Assembly (NCBI GenBank): GCA_003022435.1
Contig: PXUA01000009.1
Location: 1-64,000, forward strand
DNA from: Bacteroidetes bacterium SW_9_63_38
Lineage (GTDB): Bacteria; Bacteroidota; Rhodothermia; Rhodothermales; Salinibacteraceae
DNA length: 64,000 bases
Reading direction: 5' to 3'
Positions within the stretch are counted from its first letter, which is position 1. Each line of letters begins with the position of its first letter. The notes beneath the pieces are model-generated. The model had not been told where the DNA came from. It was given only the letters and a program-made list of their open reading frames with translations, and ran no database searches. Both the position numbers and the translations under genes were made by a program. This document shows, piece by piece, positions 41,296 through 49,144 of the stretch.

Positions 41296-42642
41296 TCAGA
41301 GCGCCCACGTCACCATCTCCGGGTAGATCATAATGAGGACGAGCCCGATCACCTGAATGGCAATGAACGGAACGGCCCCCCGGTAAATCTCCGTCGTGTC
41401 CACCTCGTCGGGCGCCACACCCCGCAGGTAGAACAGCGCAAACCCGAAGGGCGGCGTCAGGAACGAGGTCTGCAGGTTCATCCCCACCATGACGCCGAAC
41501 CACACGAGCGCCGCACTCGCCGTGGCCCCAAACTCAGGCGGCAGCAGCTCGGCCGCCGGCACCTTGAGGAGCGGAATAATGATGAACGCGATCTCGAAGA
41601 AGTCGATGAAAAAGCCCAGGATGAAGACCGCGAGGTTGGCCACAATCAGAAACCCGATCACCCCACCCGGGAGATTTGTGAGCAGATCTTCAATCCAGAA
41701 GTCTCCCCCGAGCCCCCGAAAGACGAGCGAGAACGCCGTCGATCCGACGAGCAGGAACATCACCATGGACGTCAGCTTCATCGTCTCGTCCATGGTATCC
41801 CGCATCGCATCGAGCGAGAGCCGTCCGTTGACCCCGGCAAGAGCGATGGCCCCGACCGCCCCCAGAGCTCCTGCCTCCGTCGGGGTCGCAATGCCCTTGA
41901 AGATGCTTCCCAGCACCAGTACAATCAGCAACAGCGGCGGCAGCATCACGAGCAGCACCCGCCGCAACAGATGGCTCAACGCAATGTCGCGCGCCTTCTC
42001 CGGCAGCGCCGGCGCACTCTCCGGGTCGAAGACCGCAACGCCCGCCGCGTAGAGGCCGTACAGCCCCGCCAGCAAGATACCCGGCACGAGCGCGCCGATG
42101 AACAGATCGCCCACGCTGATGCCCAGCTGGTCGGCCAGCACAATCAGCACGATGCTCGGCGGGATGATCTGGCCGAGCGTCCCCGACGCCGTAATCACGC
42201 CGGCCGACAACTCTTTTGAGTACCCATACTTCAGCATCACCGGCATCGAGATAAGGCCCATGGCCACGACGGAGGCCCCCACCACGCCCGTGGCCGCCGC
42301 CAGCAGGGCCCCGACGAACACGACAGCAACCGCCAGTCCGCCCCGCACGGTCCCGAACAGCTGACCGATGGTGGTCAGTAAGTCCTCCGCGAGGCCCGAT
42401 TTCTCCAGCATGGTGCCCATGAAGATGAAGAAGGGCACCGCCAGCAGGATGAAGTTGGACATGACCCCGAAGATTCGGGACGGCATCGCCTGCAGGAGCG
42501 ACCAGCTCATCGTTCCGACCTCCACCCCGATGCCTGCAAAAATCAGGGCCGTTCCTCCCAGCGAAAAGGCCACCGGGTAGCCGGAGAAAATCAACAGCAG
42601 GGCGCCGGCAAACATCAGCGGCGCAAGCAATTCAGGGCTCAT
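41296..42642 (-). CDS. dctM: TRAP transporter large permease
   Basis: The 448-residue protein has about 12 helices and starts MSPELLAPLMFAGALLLIFS. FILLAVPFFIFMGTMLEKSG is the DctM signature near the N-terminus. VVGASVVAMGLISMPVMLKY and TASGTLGQIIPPSIVLIVLA give the conserved helices with the IIPPS motif. The C-terminal GMNLQTSFLTPPFGFALFYL is also family-typical. It forms the Na+-driven uptake core with the small permease encoded 53 bp upstream. The substrate class (dicarboxylates, keto acids or others) depends on the binding protein, whose gene is not in the window. Confidence 0.95.
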   Translation of the reverse strand: MSPELLAPLMFAGALLLIFSGYPVAFSLGGTALIFAGIGVEVGTMSWSLLQAMPSRIFGVMSNFILLAVPFFIFMGTMLEKSGLAEDLLTTIGQLFGTVRGGLAVAVVFVGALLAAATGVVGASVVAMGLISMPVMLKYGYSKELSAGVITASGTLGQIIPPSIVLIVLADQLGISVGDLFIGALVPGILLAGLYGLYAAGVAVFDPESAPALPEKARDIALSHLLRRVLLVMLPPLLLIVLVLGSIFKGIATPTEAGALGAVGAIALAGVNGRLSLDAMRDTMDETMKLTSMVMFLLVGSTAFSLVFRGLGGDFWIEDLLTNLPGGVIGFLIVANLAVFILGFFIDFFEIAFIIIPLLKVPAAELLPPEFGATASAALVWFGVMVGMNLQTSFLTPPFGFALFYLRGVAPDEVDTTEIYRGAVPFIAIQVIGLVLIMIYPEMVTWAL

Positions 42643-42695
42643 ACCGATCCGTTCATCCTGTTGAACATGCGCAGCGCTTCAGGCAAAGAGCGCGG

Positions 42696-43259
42696 TCATC
42701 CAATTCGGGGCCGCGCGTCGTCGTCATACTCGTCTCCAAGATCGACTCCCTGGAGAACGGCCACCTCTCGAATCAAGATCGCCACTCCTTGTAGCATGAC
42801 GAGGAGCAGAGCCAGGGGAATCACAGTCTTGATGGGATAGCGAGGAAGCCCCCCCGGATCCGGCGAGCCTTCCAGGATGGCCCAGGAGTTCGTCACAAAC
42901 GGGATCGACATCCACAAAATCAACGCGCAAAACGGGAGGAGAAAAAGCACGGTGCCGAGGATATTCACCCACGCCTTCCCGCGACGCGACAGCTGCGTGT
43001 ACAGCACGTCCACCCGAACGTGCGCGTCCTGCTTTAGCGTGTAGGCGGCCCCCAGCAAAAAGACGAGACTGAAGAGGTACCACTGCAGCTCGATCCACAT
43101 GTTGGAGCTCAGGCCGAGGCCCGTATATCGGTCGAAATACCGGGCAACGGCATTGAAGGCACCCACGGCCACCATGCCCAGCGTCAACCAGTACAGCGCG
43201 CGGCCCGACCAGTCACTGAAGCGGTCGATGCGGCGGGCCCATTCCAACCAGCAATCCAT
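42696..43259 (-). CDS. dctQ: TRAP transporter small permease
   Basis: The 187-residue protein has four helices: LYWLTLGMVAVGAFNAVARY, QWYLFSLVFLLGAAYTLKQD, KAWVNILGTVLFLLPFCALI and KTVIPLALLLVMLQGVAILI. LKQDAHVRVDVLY is the DctQ signature. The N-terminus (MDCWLEWARRIDRFSDWSGR) is amphipathic, as usual. It is the partner of the large permease downstream. No extracytoplasmic binding-protein gene (dctP) precedes it; the upstream 1.1 kb holds only repeats. That gene must be elsewhere, or the system is incomplete. Confidence 0.93.
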   Translation of the reverse strand: MDCWLEWARRIDRFSDWSGRALYWLTLGMVAVGAFNAVARYFDRYTGLGLSSNMWIELQWYLFSLVFLLGAAYTLKQDAHVRVDVLYTQLSRRGKAWVNILGTVLFLLPFCALILWMSIPFVTNSWAILEGSPDPGGLPRYPIKTVIPLALLLVMLQGVAILIREVAVLQGVDLGDEYDDDARPRIG

Positions 43260-44217
43260 ACGACGATGTGTTCAATTTCAGACGCAGGTGGATCCGCGCC
43301 CAAGAGTACGGGACGGACGCCGCATCCTCAAACGCTGCCCCCAGTGCGGTAGTGCAATCGCATGTTGGAGCGCTGTTCGGACTGCGGAAGCTCATTTGCC
43401 CTCCATTTTCGATTCTGCCGAAAAAAACGGGGGAAAGGGAGAGCGGGAGAGAAGGCTTTCCGCCTGCAGTGAGCGGTGTTAGACAGTCAACCCTAGCTAC
43501 CGGACAGTTTTCAATTTCAGGGTTCGGGCACCGAAAAAATCTCTGGCGACCACGCTGATATTTCTTTCGAAGACGCTATTTACAGGTCGAACTGCCAATG
43601 AATGCCCCGACGATTTCCCGATTCCCCAACGTCGCACCGACAGCTGTCGTGTGCCTATCCAATCGCAGGTCAGATAGACCTGACCATCTAGATGGCCTCG
43701 CTCAGAGGCTGGAGTGACGGCTGGGGAAGATTTTTCGGTGCCCTGAGCAAACTGTCCGGTAAGTAGCAGTCAACCTTAAGATACGATCGTCCTGCCTCAG
43801 TGCGATCATCCGTTCAGCTTTTATCAAGAGCGAATCCACTCATCTGTCCCTTCCCGTCGTTTGTGATACCAACTCCGCAGTGGAGCTCAGCTACAAAGCA
43901 TAATCGGAGATCATGCGGCTCCGTTGGGTATGTGAGTATGGGAGCAGTGCCCAACTACCATCGGGGTATGTGTTTGGAGCTCAAAAGCTTACATTCATGA
44001 CTTCCCATCCCCCCTCCCGAACTTTACGGCCGGATTTGGAACGAGTGCGTAGGTCGGAGAAGTTGCCCCCGACCTCCGCGCTTGCTCATCAATCACGGCA
44101 AGATGTGATTGTCGGGACTGCTCTCCGACCCTCGTGCGAAAGGAAACACGCGCATGCCGGAAAAAGCGGCACACGCGTGCGACGTTCTTTTGCAATGTTT
44201 CGATCCCCGCCCGGGAG
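43260..44217. other. Intergenic region upstream of dctQ
   Basis: This gap of about 960 bp holds the MITE-like element at 43493-43766 and little else. An isolated GGAGCTCAGCTACAAAGC near 43880 recalls an attC arm but has no partner arm nearby. The dctQ promoter should lie near 43260-43480. No gene is supported. Confidence 0.45.
43493..43766. mobile_element. MITE-like element with target-site duplication
   Basis: Inverted ends CTAGCTACCGGACAGTTT (43493 on) and AAACTGTCCGGTAAGTAG (ending 43766) are extended inward by GGGCACCGAAAAAATCT against AGATTTTTCGGTGCCC, about 45 bp of imperfect repeat. The 9-bp sequence CAGTCAACC stands directly on both sides (43484-43492 and 43767-43775), a clear target duplication. 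The 274-bp body has no transposase. It is a non-autonomous derivative of an unidentified insertion sequence. Confidence 0.82.
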
Positions 44218-44362
44218 GATTATATCTTGCTCTATGATGAACAGGAAAGCACCGGCGCACAGCGTCCGTGCCTCCGTGCCTCCAGGCGTCCGTTCATCCC
44301 AGGCAGATTGGTTGATGAACCGCAGAAGCACCTCCTGCTTGCTCGAACGCGTTCGTACGCTT
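44218..44362 (+). repeat. TCTTGCTCTATGATGA repeat, copy 2
   Basis: It starts TATATCTTGCTCTATGATGA and contains GCACAGCGTCCGTGCCTCC and CTCCAGGCGTCCGTTCAT, matching 29998-30145 in word order. It ends close to the metZ stop. Confidence 0.65.
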
Positions 44363-44375
44363 GCCCTGTCCCCTG

Positions 44376-45560
44376 CTACGCACTCCGTTCCAGCGCCTGA
44401 TCCAGATCGGCGGCGATGTCTTCCGGCGCCTCCAGTCCCACGGAGACGCGCACGAGGCCGGGCAGAATGCCGATCCCTCGCCGCTCTTCCTCGCTCAGCT
44501 TGCTGTGCGTCGTGCTGGCCGGGTGGGTCGCAATGGTGCGCGAGTCCCCCAGATTCGCCGTGAGGGAGCACATTTCGAGAGCATCGAGGAAGTCGGCCCC
44601 GCGCTCGATACCGCCCTCGACGGCAAAGCTGAGTACTCCGCCGCCGCCCGACATCTGCTTCTGCGCGAGGTCGTACTGCGGGTGCGATTCCAAGAACGGA
44701 TAGCGCACGATCTTCACGTCGTCCCGCTCCTCCAGGTGCCGCGCAATGGCCAGCGCGCTGTCGCTGTGCTTCTTCATCCGCACGTCCAGCGTCTCCAGGC
44801 TCTTGCTGAACATCCACGCGTTGAAGGGCGAGAGCGCCGGGCCGCTGTGCCGGGCAAAACTCTGAATCGGCTCCATGTACTCCTCCGTTCCTACGACCAC
44901 ACCACCGACGCCGCGGCCCTGGCCGTCGATGTACTTGGTGGCGGAGTGGATCACGAGGTCGGCCCCGTAGCGCGCCGGCTTCTGGAGGGCCGGGGAGGCA
45001 AAGCAGTTGTCAACGATGTAGATAAGATCGTGGCGGTCGCAAAACTCCCCCATCCACTCCAGGTCGATGAGGTCGACCGTGGGATTGGACGGGGTCTCCA
45101 CATACACGAGCTTCGTGTCGTCCGTCACCAGGTCGTCCCACTCCTCCAGATTGTTGAGATCCCCGTAGGTATGACTGATGCCCCACTTCGGGAAGACCTG
45201 TGTGAACAACTTGTGGGTCGACCCGAAGATGTAGCGCGACGACAGCACCTCATCGCCCGTTCCCAGCAGCGCCGCGAACGTCGTGAAGACGGCCGCCATG
45301 CCGGACGCCGTTCCCAGTCCCTCGGGCAACTCCTCCAGGGCGCAGATCTTCTCCTCAAACTCCTCGACGTTCGGGTTGGTAAAGCGGGAGTAGATGTTGC
45401 CCTCCTCCTCGTCGGCAAAAAGGGCCCGCGCCTGCTCGGAGTCGTTAAACGTGAAGCTCGACGTCAGATACATGGGCACAGCGTGCTCCCGCTGGCCCGA
45501 CTGCTCGACCTGCGTACGAATACAGGCCGTGTCGTCATTCGAACTGTCGGGTGTGTCCAT
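44376..45560 (-). CDS. metZ: O-succinylhomoserine sulfhydrylase-type PLP enzyme
   Basis: The 394-residue protein belongs to the Cys/Met metabolism PLP family. PMYLTSSFTFNDSEQA, YSRFTNPNVEEFEEKI, FGSTHKLFTQVFPKWGI and VETPSNPTVDLIDLEWM are the conserved stretches. The PLP lysine is in VIHSATKYIDGQGRGVGG. RHSGPALSPFNAWMFSKSLE is the pattern I associate with MetZ, which joins sulfide to O-succinyl- or O-acetylhomoserine to make homocysteine. Cystathionine gamma-synthase is the main alternative. Its start overlaps the end of the OsmC gene by 26 bp, and the gene follows sulfide-generating genes at 49-57 kb, which fits direct sulfide use. Confidence 0.85.
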   Translation of the reverse strand: MDTPDSSNDDTACIRTQVEQSGQREHAVPMYLTSSFTFNDSEQARALFADEEEGNIYSRFTNPNVEEFEEKICALEELPEGLGTASGMAAVFTTFAALLGTGDEVLSSRYIFGSTHKLFTQVFPKWGISHTYGDLNNLEEWDDLVTDDTKLVYVETPSNPTVDLIDLEWMGEFCDRHDLIYIVDNCFASPALQKPARYGADLVIHSATKYIDGQGRGVGGVVVGTEEYMEPIQSFARHSGPALSPFNAWMFSKSLETLDVRMKKHSDSALAIARHLEERDDVKIVRYPFLESHPQYDLAQKQMSGGGGVLSFAVEGGIERGADFLDALEMCSLTANLGDSRTIATHPASTTHSKLSEEERRGIGILPGLVRVSVGLEAPEDIAADLDQALERSA

Positions 45561-45972
45561 CGTATTCGGTGCCGTTGACAGTAAAGGCGTACGAAATCTC
45601 AGCGGTCTTCTCCAGCATCCGCGACACGGAGCAGTACTTGTCGAGGCTCAGCTCGATGGCCCGCCGCATCTTCTCCGGCTCCACGTCGCCCTTCACGGTG
45701 TAGTGGACATGCAGGTGCGTAAACACCGCCGGGACCTCGTCGGTCGCCCGCTCAGCGTCCACGTTCACATCGTAGCGATCAACCGTCTGCCGCTGCTTCT
45801 CCAGGATGTTCAAAATGTCGACGCTACTACAGCTGCCAAGCCCCAGCGCTACCATTTCCATCGGACTCACGCCCTCCAGTTCATCGGCGGACGCAACCAT
45901 AAAGTCATATCCGGACCCATTCCGGGCCTGAAACTGAATCTCGTCGTCAACCTGCTGGAGCTGAACGTTCAT
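45535..45972 (-). CDS. OsmC-family redox protein
   Basis: The protein has 145 residues from MNVQLQQVDDEIQFQARNGS. The family fold is seen in SADELEGVSPMEMVALGLGS followed by CSSVDILNILEKQRQTVDRY, where the Cys in GSCSS is the first catalytic Cys. LDKYCSVSRMLEKTAEISY supplies the second. These proteins reduce organic hydroperoxides or act in sulfur-related redox with a Cys pair. The final 26 bp overlap the metZ start, so the two are translationally coupled. The longer open frame from 46029 is not supported. The start sits immediately next to a partial ITR repeat at 45981-46050. Confidence 0.88.
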   Translation of the reverse strand: MNVQLQQVDDEIQFQARNGSGYDFMVASADELEGVSPMEMVALGLGSCSSVDILNILEKQRQTVDRYDVNVDAERATDEVPAVFTHLHVHYTVKGDVEPEKMRRAIELSLDKYCSVSRMLEKTAEISYAFTVNGTEYDGHTRQFE

Positions 45973-45980
45973 TCGGATCG

Positions 45981-46050
45981 TACCGATACGTGAAAAAGGA
46001 GCTGAAGTCCGTTTCCATTTCGGCTGCACGCGATTCCTCCCAACCCAGAG
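45981..46050. repeat. Partial short ITR repeat, copy d
   Basis: The left end TACCGATACGTGAAAAAGGA and the interior CGGCTGCACGCG match copy c (46655-46758). The right inverted end is missing, and the sequence runs into the Rieske gene. It lies just upstream of the OsmC start, so it may carry its promoter. Confidence 0.55.
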
Positions 46051-46058
46051 GGGTGGGC

Positions 46059-46610
46059 CTACACTTTCACTTCAATGTCGTCGTTCTCAACGCGAAGGTC
46101 GTAGGTGTTCACGGCCTCAACGGCGGGAGGAGCGGCGGGCTCGCCGGTATCCAGGTCGAACTCGGCCCCGTGCAGTGGGCAGGTAATCGTGTCGTCCGAG
46201 AGCTCGCCGTCGCAGAGCGAACCGCCCTGATGCGTACAGCGACTATCGAAGGCGGCGTAGCCCCCGTCGCGTTCGACGAGTACAACCGTGTTCTCATTCA
46301 CATCCACGCAGTGAATGGTTCCCTCCTTCACCTCGTCGGTGGTCGCAACCGAGACGAACGTCCGGTCCTCCTCTTCCTCGTCCTCCTCCCCGAGATACTC
46401 GTTCCGGGTGTACTGGTGCAAGTCGCGGAGCTCAGGGGGTAGGACCTCTTCGTCCCGCTCCGGTGCATAGGCCTGCACTGTCTTCGCGTCGACCTCCCGG
46501 AGAAACTTGCTCTGAATGTCCTCCGCAATAGTGGCCGGCTCCTCCTCACAGGCCAGTTGCTTGACGATGTATCGTTCGATTTGAAAAGGAAGCGTCGGCA
46601 TATCAGTCAT
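46059..46610 (-). CDS. Rieske [2Fe-2S] protein with novel N-terminal region
   Basis: The protein has 183 residues. The C-terminal half (about 85-183) is a Rieske domain: CTHQGG-x-L, then CPLHGAEFDLDTGEP, giving the two Cys and two His cluster ligands. The N-terminal half (FQIERYIVKQLACEEEPATI to LHQYTRNEYLGEEDEEEED) is mostly helical and acidic and is not a known membrane anchor. So this is not a cytochrome bc1 Rieske protein but a soluble ferredoxin-like one. MPTLPFQ at 46601 is an alternative start. It lies in the same direction as OsmC and metZ, with 86 bp between it and OsmC, and probably joins that operon as an electron carrier. This link is inferred. Confidence 0.82.
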   Translation of the reverse strand: MTDMPTLPFQIERYIVKQLACEEEPATIAEDIQSKFLREVDAKTVQAYAPERDEEVLPPELRDLHQYTRNEYLGEEDEEEEDRTFVSVATTDEVKEGTIHCVDVNENTVVLVERDGGYAAFDSRCTHQGGSLCDGELSDDTITCPLHGAEFDLDTGEPAAPPAVEAVNTYDLRVENDDIEVKV

Positions 46611-46654
46611 TGGTCAGATTGAACGTTAAAGTAGATGCTCAAACGCCTCGGCGG

Positions 46655-46758
46655 TACCGATACGTGAATAAATTTGTAAACTCCGTGTCCTGCGTCCGGC
46701 TGCACGCGGTCTGCAACTTTCGGGGAGGATGGGGGACGTACTTTCCCGCGGATCGGGA
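46655..46758. repeat. Short ITR-bounded repeat, copy c
   Basis: The ends are TACCGATACGTGAATA and CCGCGGATCGGGA. The interior CCGGCTGCACGCGGTCTGCA aligns with copies a, b and d. It lies in the gap before the Rieske gene. Confidence 0.72.
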
Positions 46759-46856
46759 TGTCCGATAGGCCTCTCTTTGCAATAACAGAACTTGAAATGG
46801 CGTACGTCTCTCTGGTCGGACTGTCGGAGATCGTAATTGCGGCTTTCCGGACACGG

Positions 46857-47138
46857 TCAATTCGCGTCGGCGTGCCCCAGATCCGTGTCCGGCGCCACCG
46901 CGTCTCGCACACGCTGCTTCAGCTCCTTCGGCTGCGGGAACCGTTCCTCCTCTTCTCGGGACCAGACCAGGGTCCCGTCCACGCGAATGTCGAAGGTGCC
47001 GCCCGTCGCCGGGACGAGCGCGACCTCTCCGACGGAATCCTCAAGGCTGGCGAGCACTTCCTGCGCCATCCAGGCCGCACGGGCCGTCCAGTTGCACTGG
47101 TAGCAAAATGTAATTTCGACTCGGGGCGCGTACGACAT
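46857..47138 (-). CDS. SelW/Rdx-family small thioredoxin-like protein
   Basis: The 93-residue protein begins MSYAPRVEITFCYQCNWTAR, with the CxxC motif placed where selenoprotein W has CxxU. The rest (AWMAQEVLASLEDSVGEVAL, GGTFDIRVDGTLVWSREEE, RFPQPKELKQRVRDAV) follows the Rdx fold with GTFDI-x-VDG. Bacterial members carry Cys in place of Sec and are thought to take part in thiol redox. No SECIS element is expected, and the frame is uninterrupted. It ends at 46857 and lies between sseA and the Rieske gene on the same strand. Confidence 0.88.
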   Translation of the reverse strand: MSYAPRVEITFCYQCNWTARAAWMAQEVLASLEDSVGEVALVPATGGTFDIRVDGTLVWSREEEERFPQPKELKQRVRDAVAPDTDLGHADAN

Positions 47139-47164
47139 TCAAATTGAGAGGCTGTATTCAACAG

Positions 47165-47198
47165 AAAAAACCGCTCCGGGCCGTTCTGCCCGGAGCGG
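47165..47198 (-). terminator. Rho-independent terminator after the sulfurtransferase gene
   Basis: On the minus strand, CCGCTCCGGGC (from 47198) pairs with GCCCGGAGCGG (ending at 47171), followed by TTTTTT (47170-47165). It is an 11-bp perfect stem. It closes the long sulfur gene run at 47216-57098. Confidence 0.93.
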
Positions 47199-47215
47199 TT
47201 CGAACTCAACAGTCG

Positions 47216-48073
47216 TTACGCGTTCGGGTCTTCGCCCTGCTCGATGGGCACACCCACGATGTTGCCCCACTCCGTCCAGGAACCGTCGTAGTTCCGAACG
47301 TTGGGGTGCCCCAGCAGCTGAGACAGCACGAACCAGCTGTGGCTGGAGCGCTCACCAATCCGGCAGTAGGCAATCGTCTCCTTGTCCGGCGTGATGCCGC
47401 GCTCCTCGTAGATGTCCTTCAGCTCGTCGGTGGTCTTGAAGGTACCGTCCTCGTTGACCGCTTCGCTCCAGCTGATGTTGTGGGCCCCCGGAATGTGTCC
47501 GCCGCGCTGCGCGCCCTCGTTCAGGCCTTCGGGGCCGAGCTTCTCGCCGCTGAATTCCTCTGGCGAGCGCACGTCCACGAGCTCCAGGTCCTCACGGTCG
47601 AGGTTCTGCTGGACATAGCCGGAGAAGGCGCGGATCGACTTGTCCGGCGCCTCGGCCGTCCAGTTGCCGGAGTCGTAGTCGGGCTCGTCGTGCGACAGCT
47701 CGCGGTCCTCGGCGAGCCACTTCTTCCGGCCGCCGTTGAGAATTTTGGTGTCCTCGTGGCCGTAGTACTTCATCTGCCAGAAGGCCCAGGTGGCGAACCA
47801 GTTGTCATTGTCGCCATAGAGAACGACTGTGGTGTCGTTGTTGATGCCGGACTCTTGAAGCAGCTCTTCAAAGTCCTCCTTGGACGCGAGGTCGCGCGTC
47901 TGAGTGTCGGCCAGTTGCGTTTCCCAGTTCCATCCAACGGCGCCTGGAATGTGACCGTCGTCGTAGGCAGACGTATCCACGTCAACCTCAACAAAGCGCA
48001 CATCGTCGTCGTCAAGGTGATCGGTCGCCCAGTCGGTCGAGACCAGTACGTCCGGATTTGCGTAGTCACTCAT
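47216..48073 (-). CDS. sseA: Thiosulfate/3-mercaptopyruvate sulfurtransferase
   Basis: The 285-residue protein has two rhodanese domains. The first (DVLVSTDWATDHLDDDDVRF to YYGHEDTKILNGGRKKWLAE) is the inactive one. The second carries the active Cys in ETIAYCRIGERSSHSWFVLS, the CRxGxRS loop typical of the TST/MST group. DVRSPEEFSGE marks the start of that domain. It moves sulfane sulfur from thiosulfate or mercaptopyruvate to an acceptor in the cytosol. It is the last gene of the sulfur run, before a strong terminator. Acidic surface residues are frequent. Confidence 0.92.
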   Translation of the reverse strand: MSDYANPDVLVSTDWATDHLDDDDVRFVEVDVDTSAYDDGHIPGAVGWNWETQLADTQTRDLASKEDFEELLQESGINNDTTVVLYGDNDNWFATWAFWQMKYYGHEDTKILNGGRKKWLAEDRELSHDEPDYDSGNWTAEAPDKSIRAFSGYVQQNLDREDLELVDVRSPEEFSGEKLGPEGLNEGAQRGGHIPGAHNISWSEAVNEDGTFKTTDELKDIYEERGITPDKETIAYCRIGERSSHSWFVLSQLLGHPNVRNYDGSWTEWGNIVGVPIEQGEDPNA

Positions 48074-48189
48074 AGGTTGTCTTCGGTCGTCTTGTGAGAG
48101 GGTGATTGATGGGTGCTACTCAATGTCCGACGGTGAATGTCACCGTACGGACGGAACTACTCGATACTGAGAATACAAGTGAGGGACCG

Positions 48190-49038
48190 TTAGGCTGGCT
48201 GCTGGAAGTATTCAGGGGCATACTCGGCCATGCCCTGCACCAGAATGCGCAGCTTGGGCCGCTCCGGCTCAAAGTGCACCGGCAGGTCGTGATCCTCCAA
48301 CTGCTCGGATGTGACCGGCCCCACAGACGCGACCATTGCGTCCTCGTGCAGGGCCGTGCGAAGTGCATCTTCCCAGCCTTCTTCGCGGGCCACCTGCAAC
48401 ATATGCACCACCTGCTGGCGGCTCGTGAAGAGGGCAATCTGCGCCTCGCCCCCGATGAGCGCCCGGATGCCATTTTTGAGCGGCTGCAGGTCGGCCGGAA
48501 GCTCCCAGCGGTAGATGGGCACGCGGGTGAGCTCGGCGCCTTCCGACCGCAGTGCCTCATTCAATTCCTCGTTGGGCTGCCCGTACTCGTTGATTGCAAT
48601 ATGCTTGCCGTCGAGGGGCGCCGTCTGTGGGTCCGATGTCAGCGTCTCCAACACCTGGCGCCAGGAGTTCGGCTCCGGCGCCTTCACGTCGATTGACACG
48701 TCGTGGTCGGCCAGTGCCCCGCCGGGCTTTGGGCTCCGCGACACCACCACAGCCTCGGCCAGTGCCTCGCGAATCTCATCGAGGTCGTACCGGGTTTGCA
48801 GCGTGTCGAACACCATGTTGGTGCCGACGGCCGTGTTGAAGTAGACGAGGTCGAACTCTCCGTCGAACAGGGCCTCCGCAAAGTCGAACACGGCGTCGTG
48901 CTCGTCGAGGGGGGCTTCCTGCATTGACGGGGCAGGCAGCGCCTCGCCCCCGTACTTCTCAATGAGGTCGGCAGTCGTGCCGGACATCCGGCTTTCGAAG
49001 CCGACGACGGTGAATCCTTCTAGCGGCGTGTCACTCAT
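48190..49038 (-). CDS. hemD: Uroporphyrinogen-III synthase
   Basis: The 282-residue protein has the two-lobed HemD pattern: TVVGFESRMSGTTADLIEKY in lobe one, YFNTAVGTNMVFDTLQTRYD at the hinge, and HIAINEYGQPNEELNEALRS with LTRVPIYRWELPADLQPLKN in lobe two. ALFTSRQQVVHMLQVA and VASVGPVTSEQLEDHDLPV are the conserved FTS and GP-T motifs. It closes the tetrapyrrole ring, feeding both haem (hemE at 8.3 kb) and siroheme (cobA in this run). Here it belongs to the siroheme/sulfite cluster. A 19-bp tandem repeat precedes the start codon. Confidence 0.88.
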   Translation of the reverse strand: MSDTPLEGFTVVGFESRMSGTTADLIEKYGGEALPAPSMQEAPLDEHDAVFDFAEALFDGEFDLVYFNTAVGTNMVFDTLQTRYDLDEIREALAEAVVVSRSPKPGGALADHDVSIDVKAPEPNSWRQVLETLTSDPQTAPLDGKHIAINEYGQPNEELNEALRSEGAELTRVPIYRWELPADLQPLKNGIRALIGGEAQIALFTSRQQVVHMLQVAREEGWEDALRTALHEDAMVASVGPVTSEQLEDHDLPVHFEPERPKLRILVQGMAEYAPEYFQQPA

Positions 49039-49075
49039 AATAGATCAGGAGGGTTGTAATAGATCAGGAGGGTTG
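49038..49075. repeat. 19-bp perfect tandem duplication at the hemD start
   Basis: TAATAGATCAGGAGGGTTG occurs twice in tandem (49038-49056 and 49057-49075). It duplicates the leader immediately before the hemD ATG, probably a recent slippage event. Confidence 0.85.
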
Positions 49076-49144
49076 TATGCGGAGTTGCCGGAAAAGGCAG
49101 GGCGGGTGCCAATCGTTGAACGAATATACGTGACTGTAGGACGC

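Noticed and set aside
43868..43910. Possible isolated attC arm (GGAGCTCAGCTACAAAGC)
   Set aside because: No paired arm and no GTTATNN/NNATAAC cores within a reasonable distance, and no cassette-like gene next to it.
46857..47138. Selenocysteine in the SelW-like protein
   Set aside because: The position holds a Cys codon and the frame is uninterrupted, so no recoding is needed.
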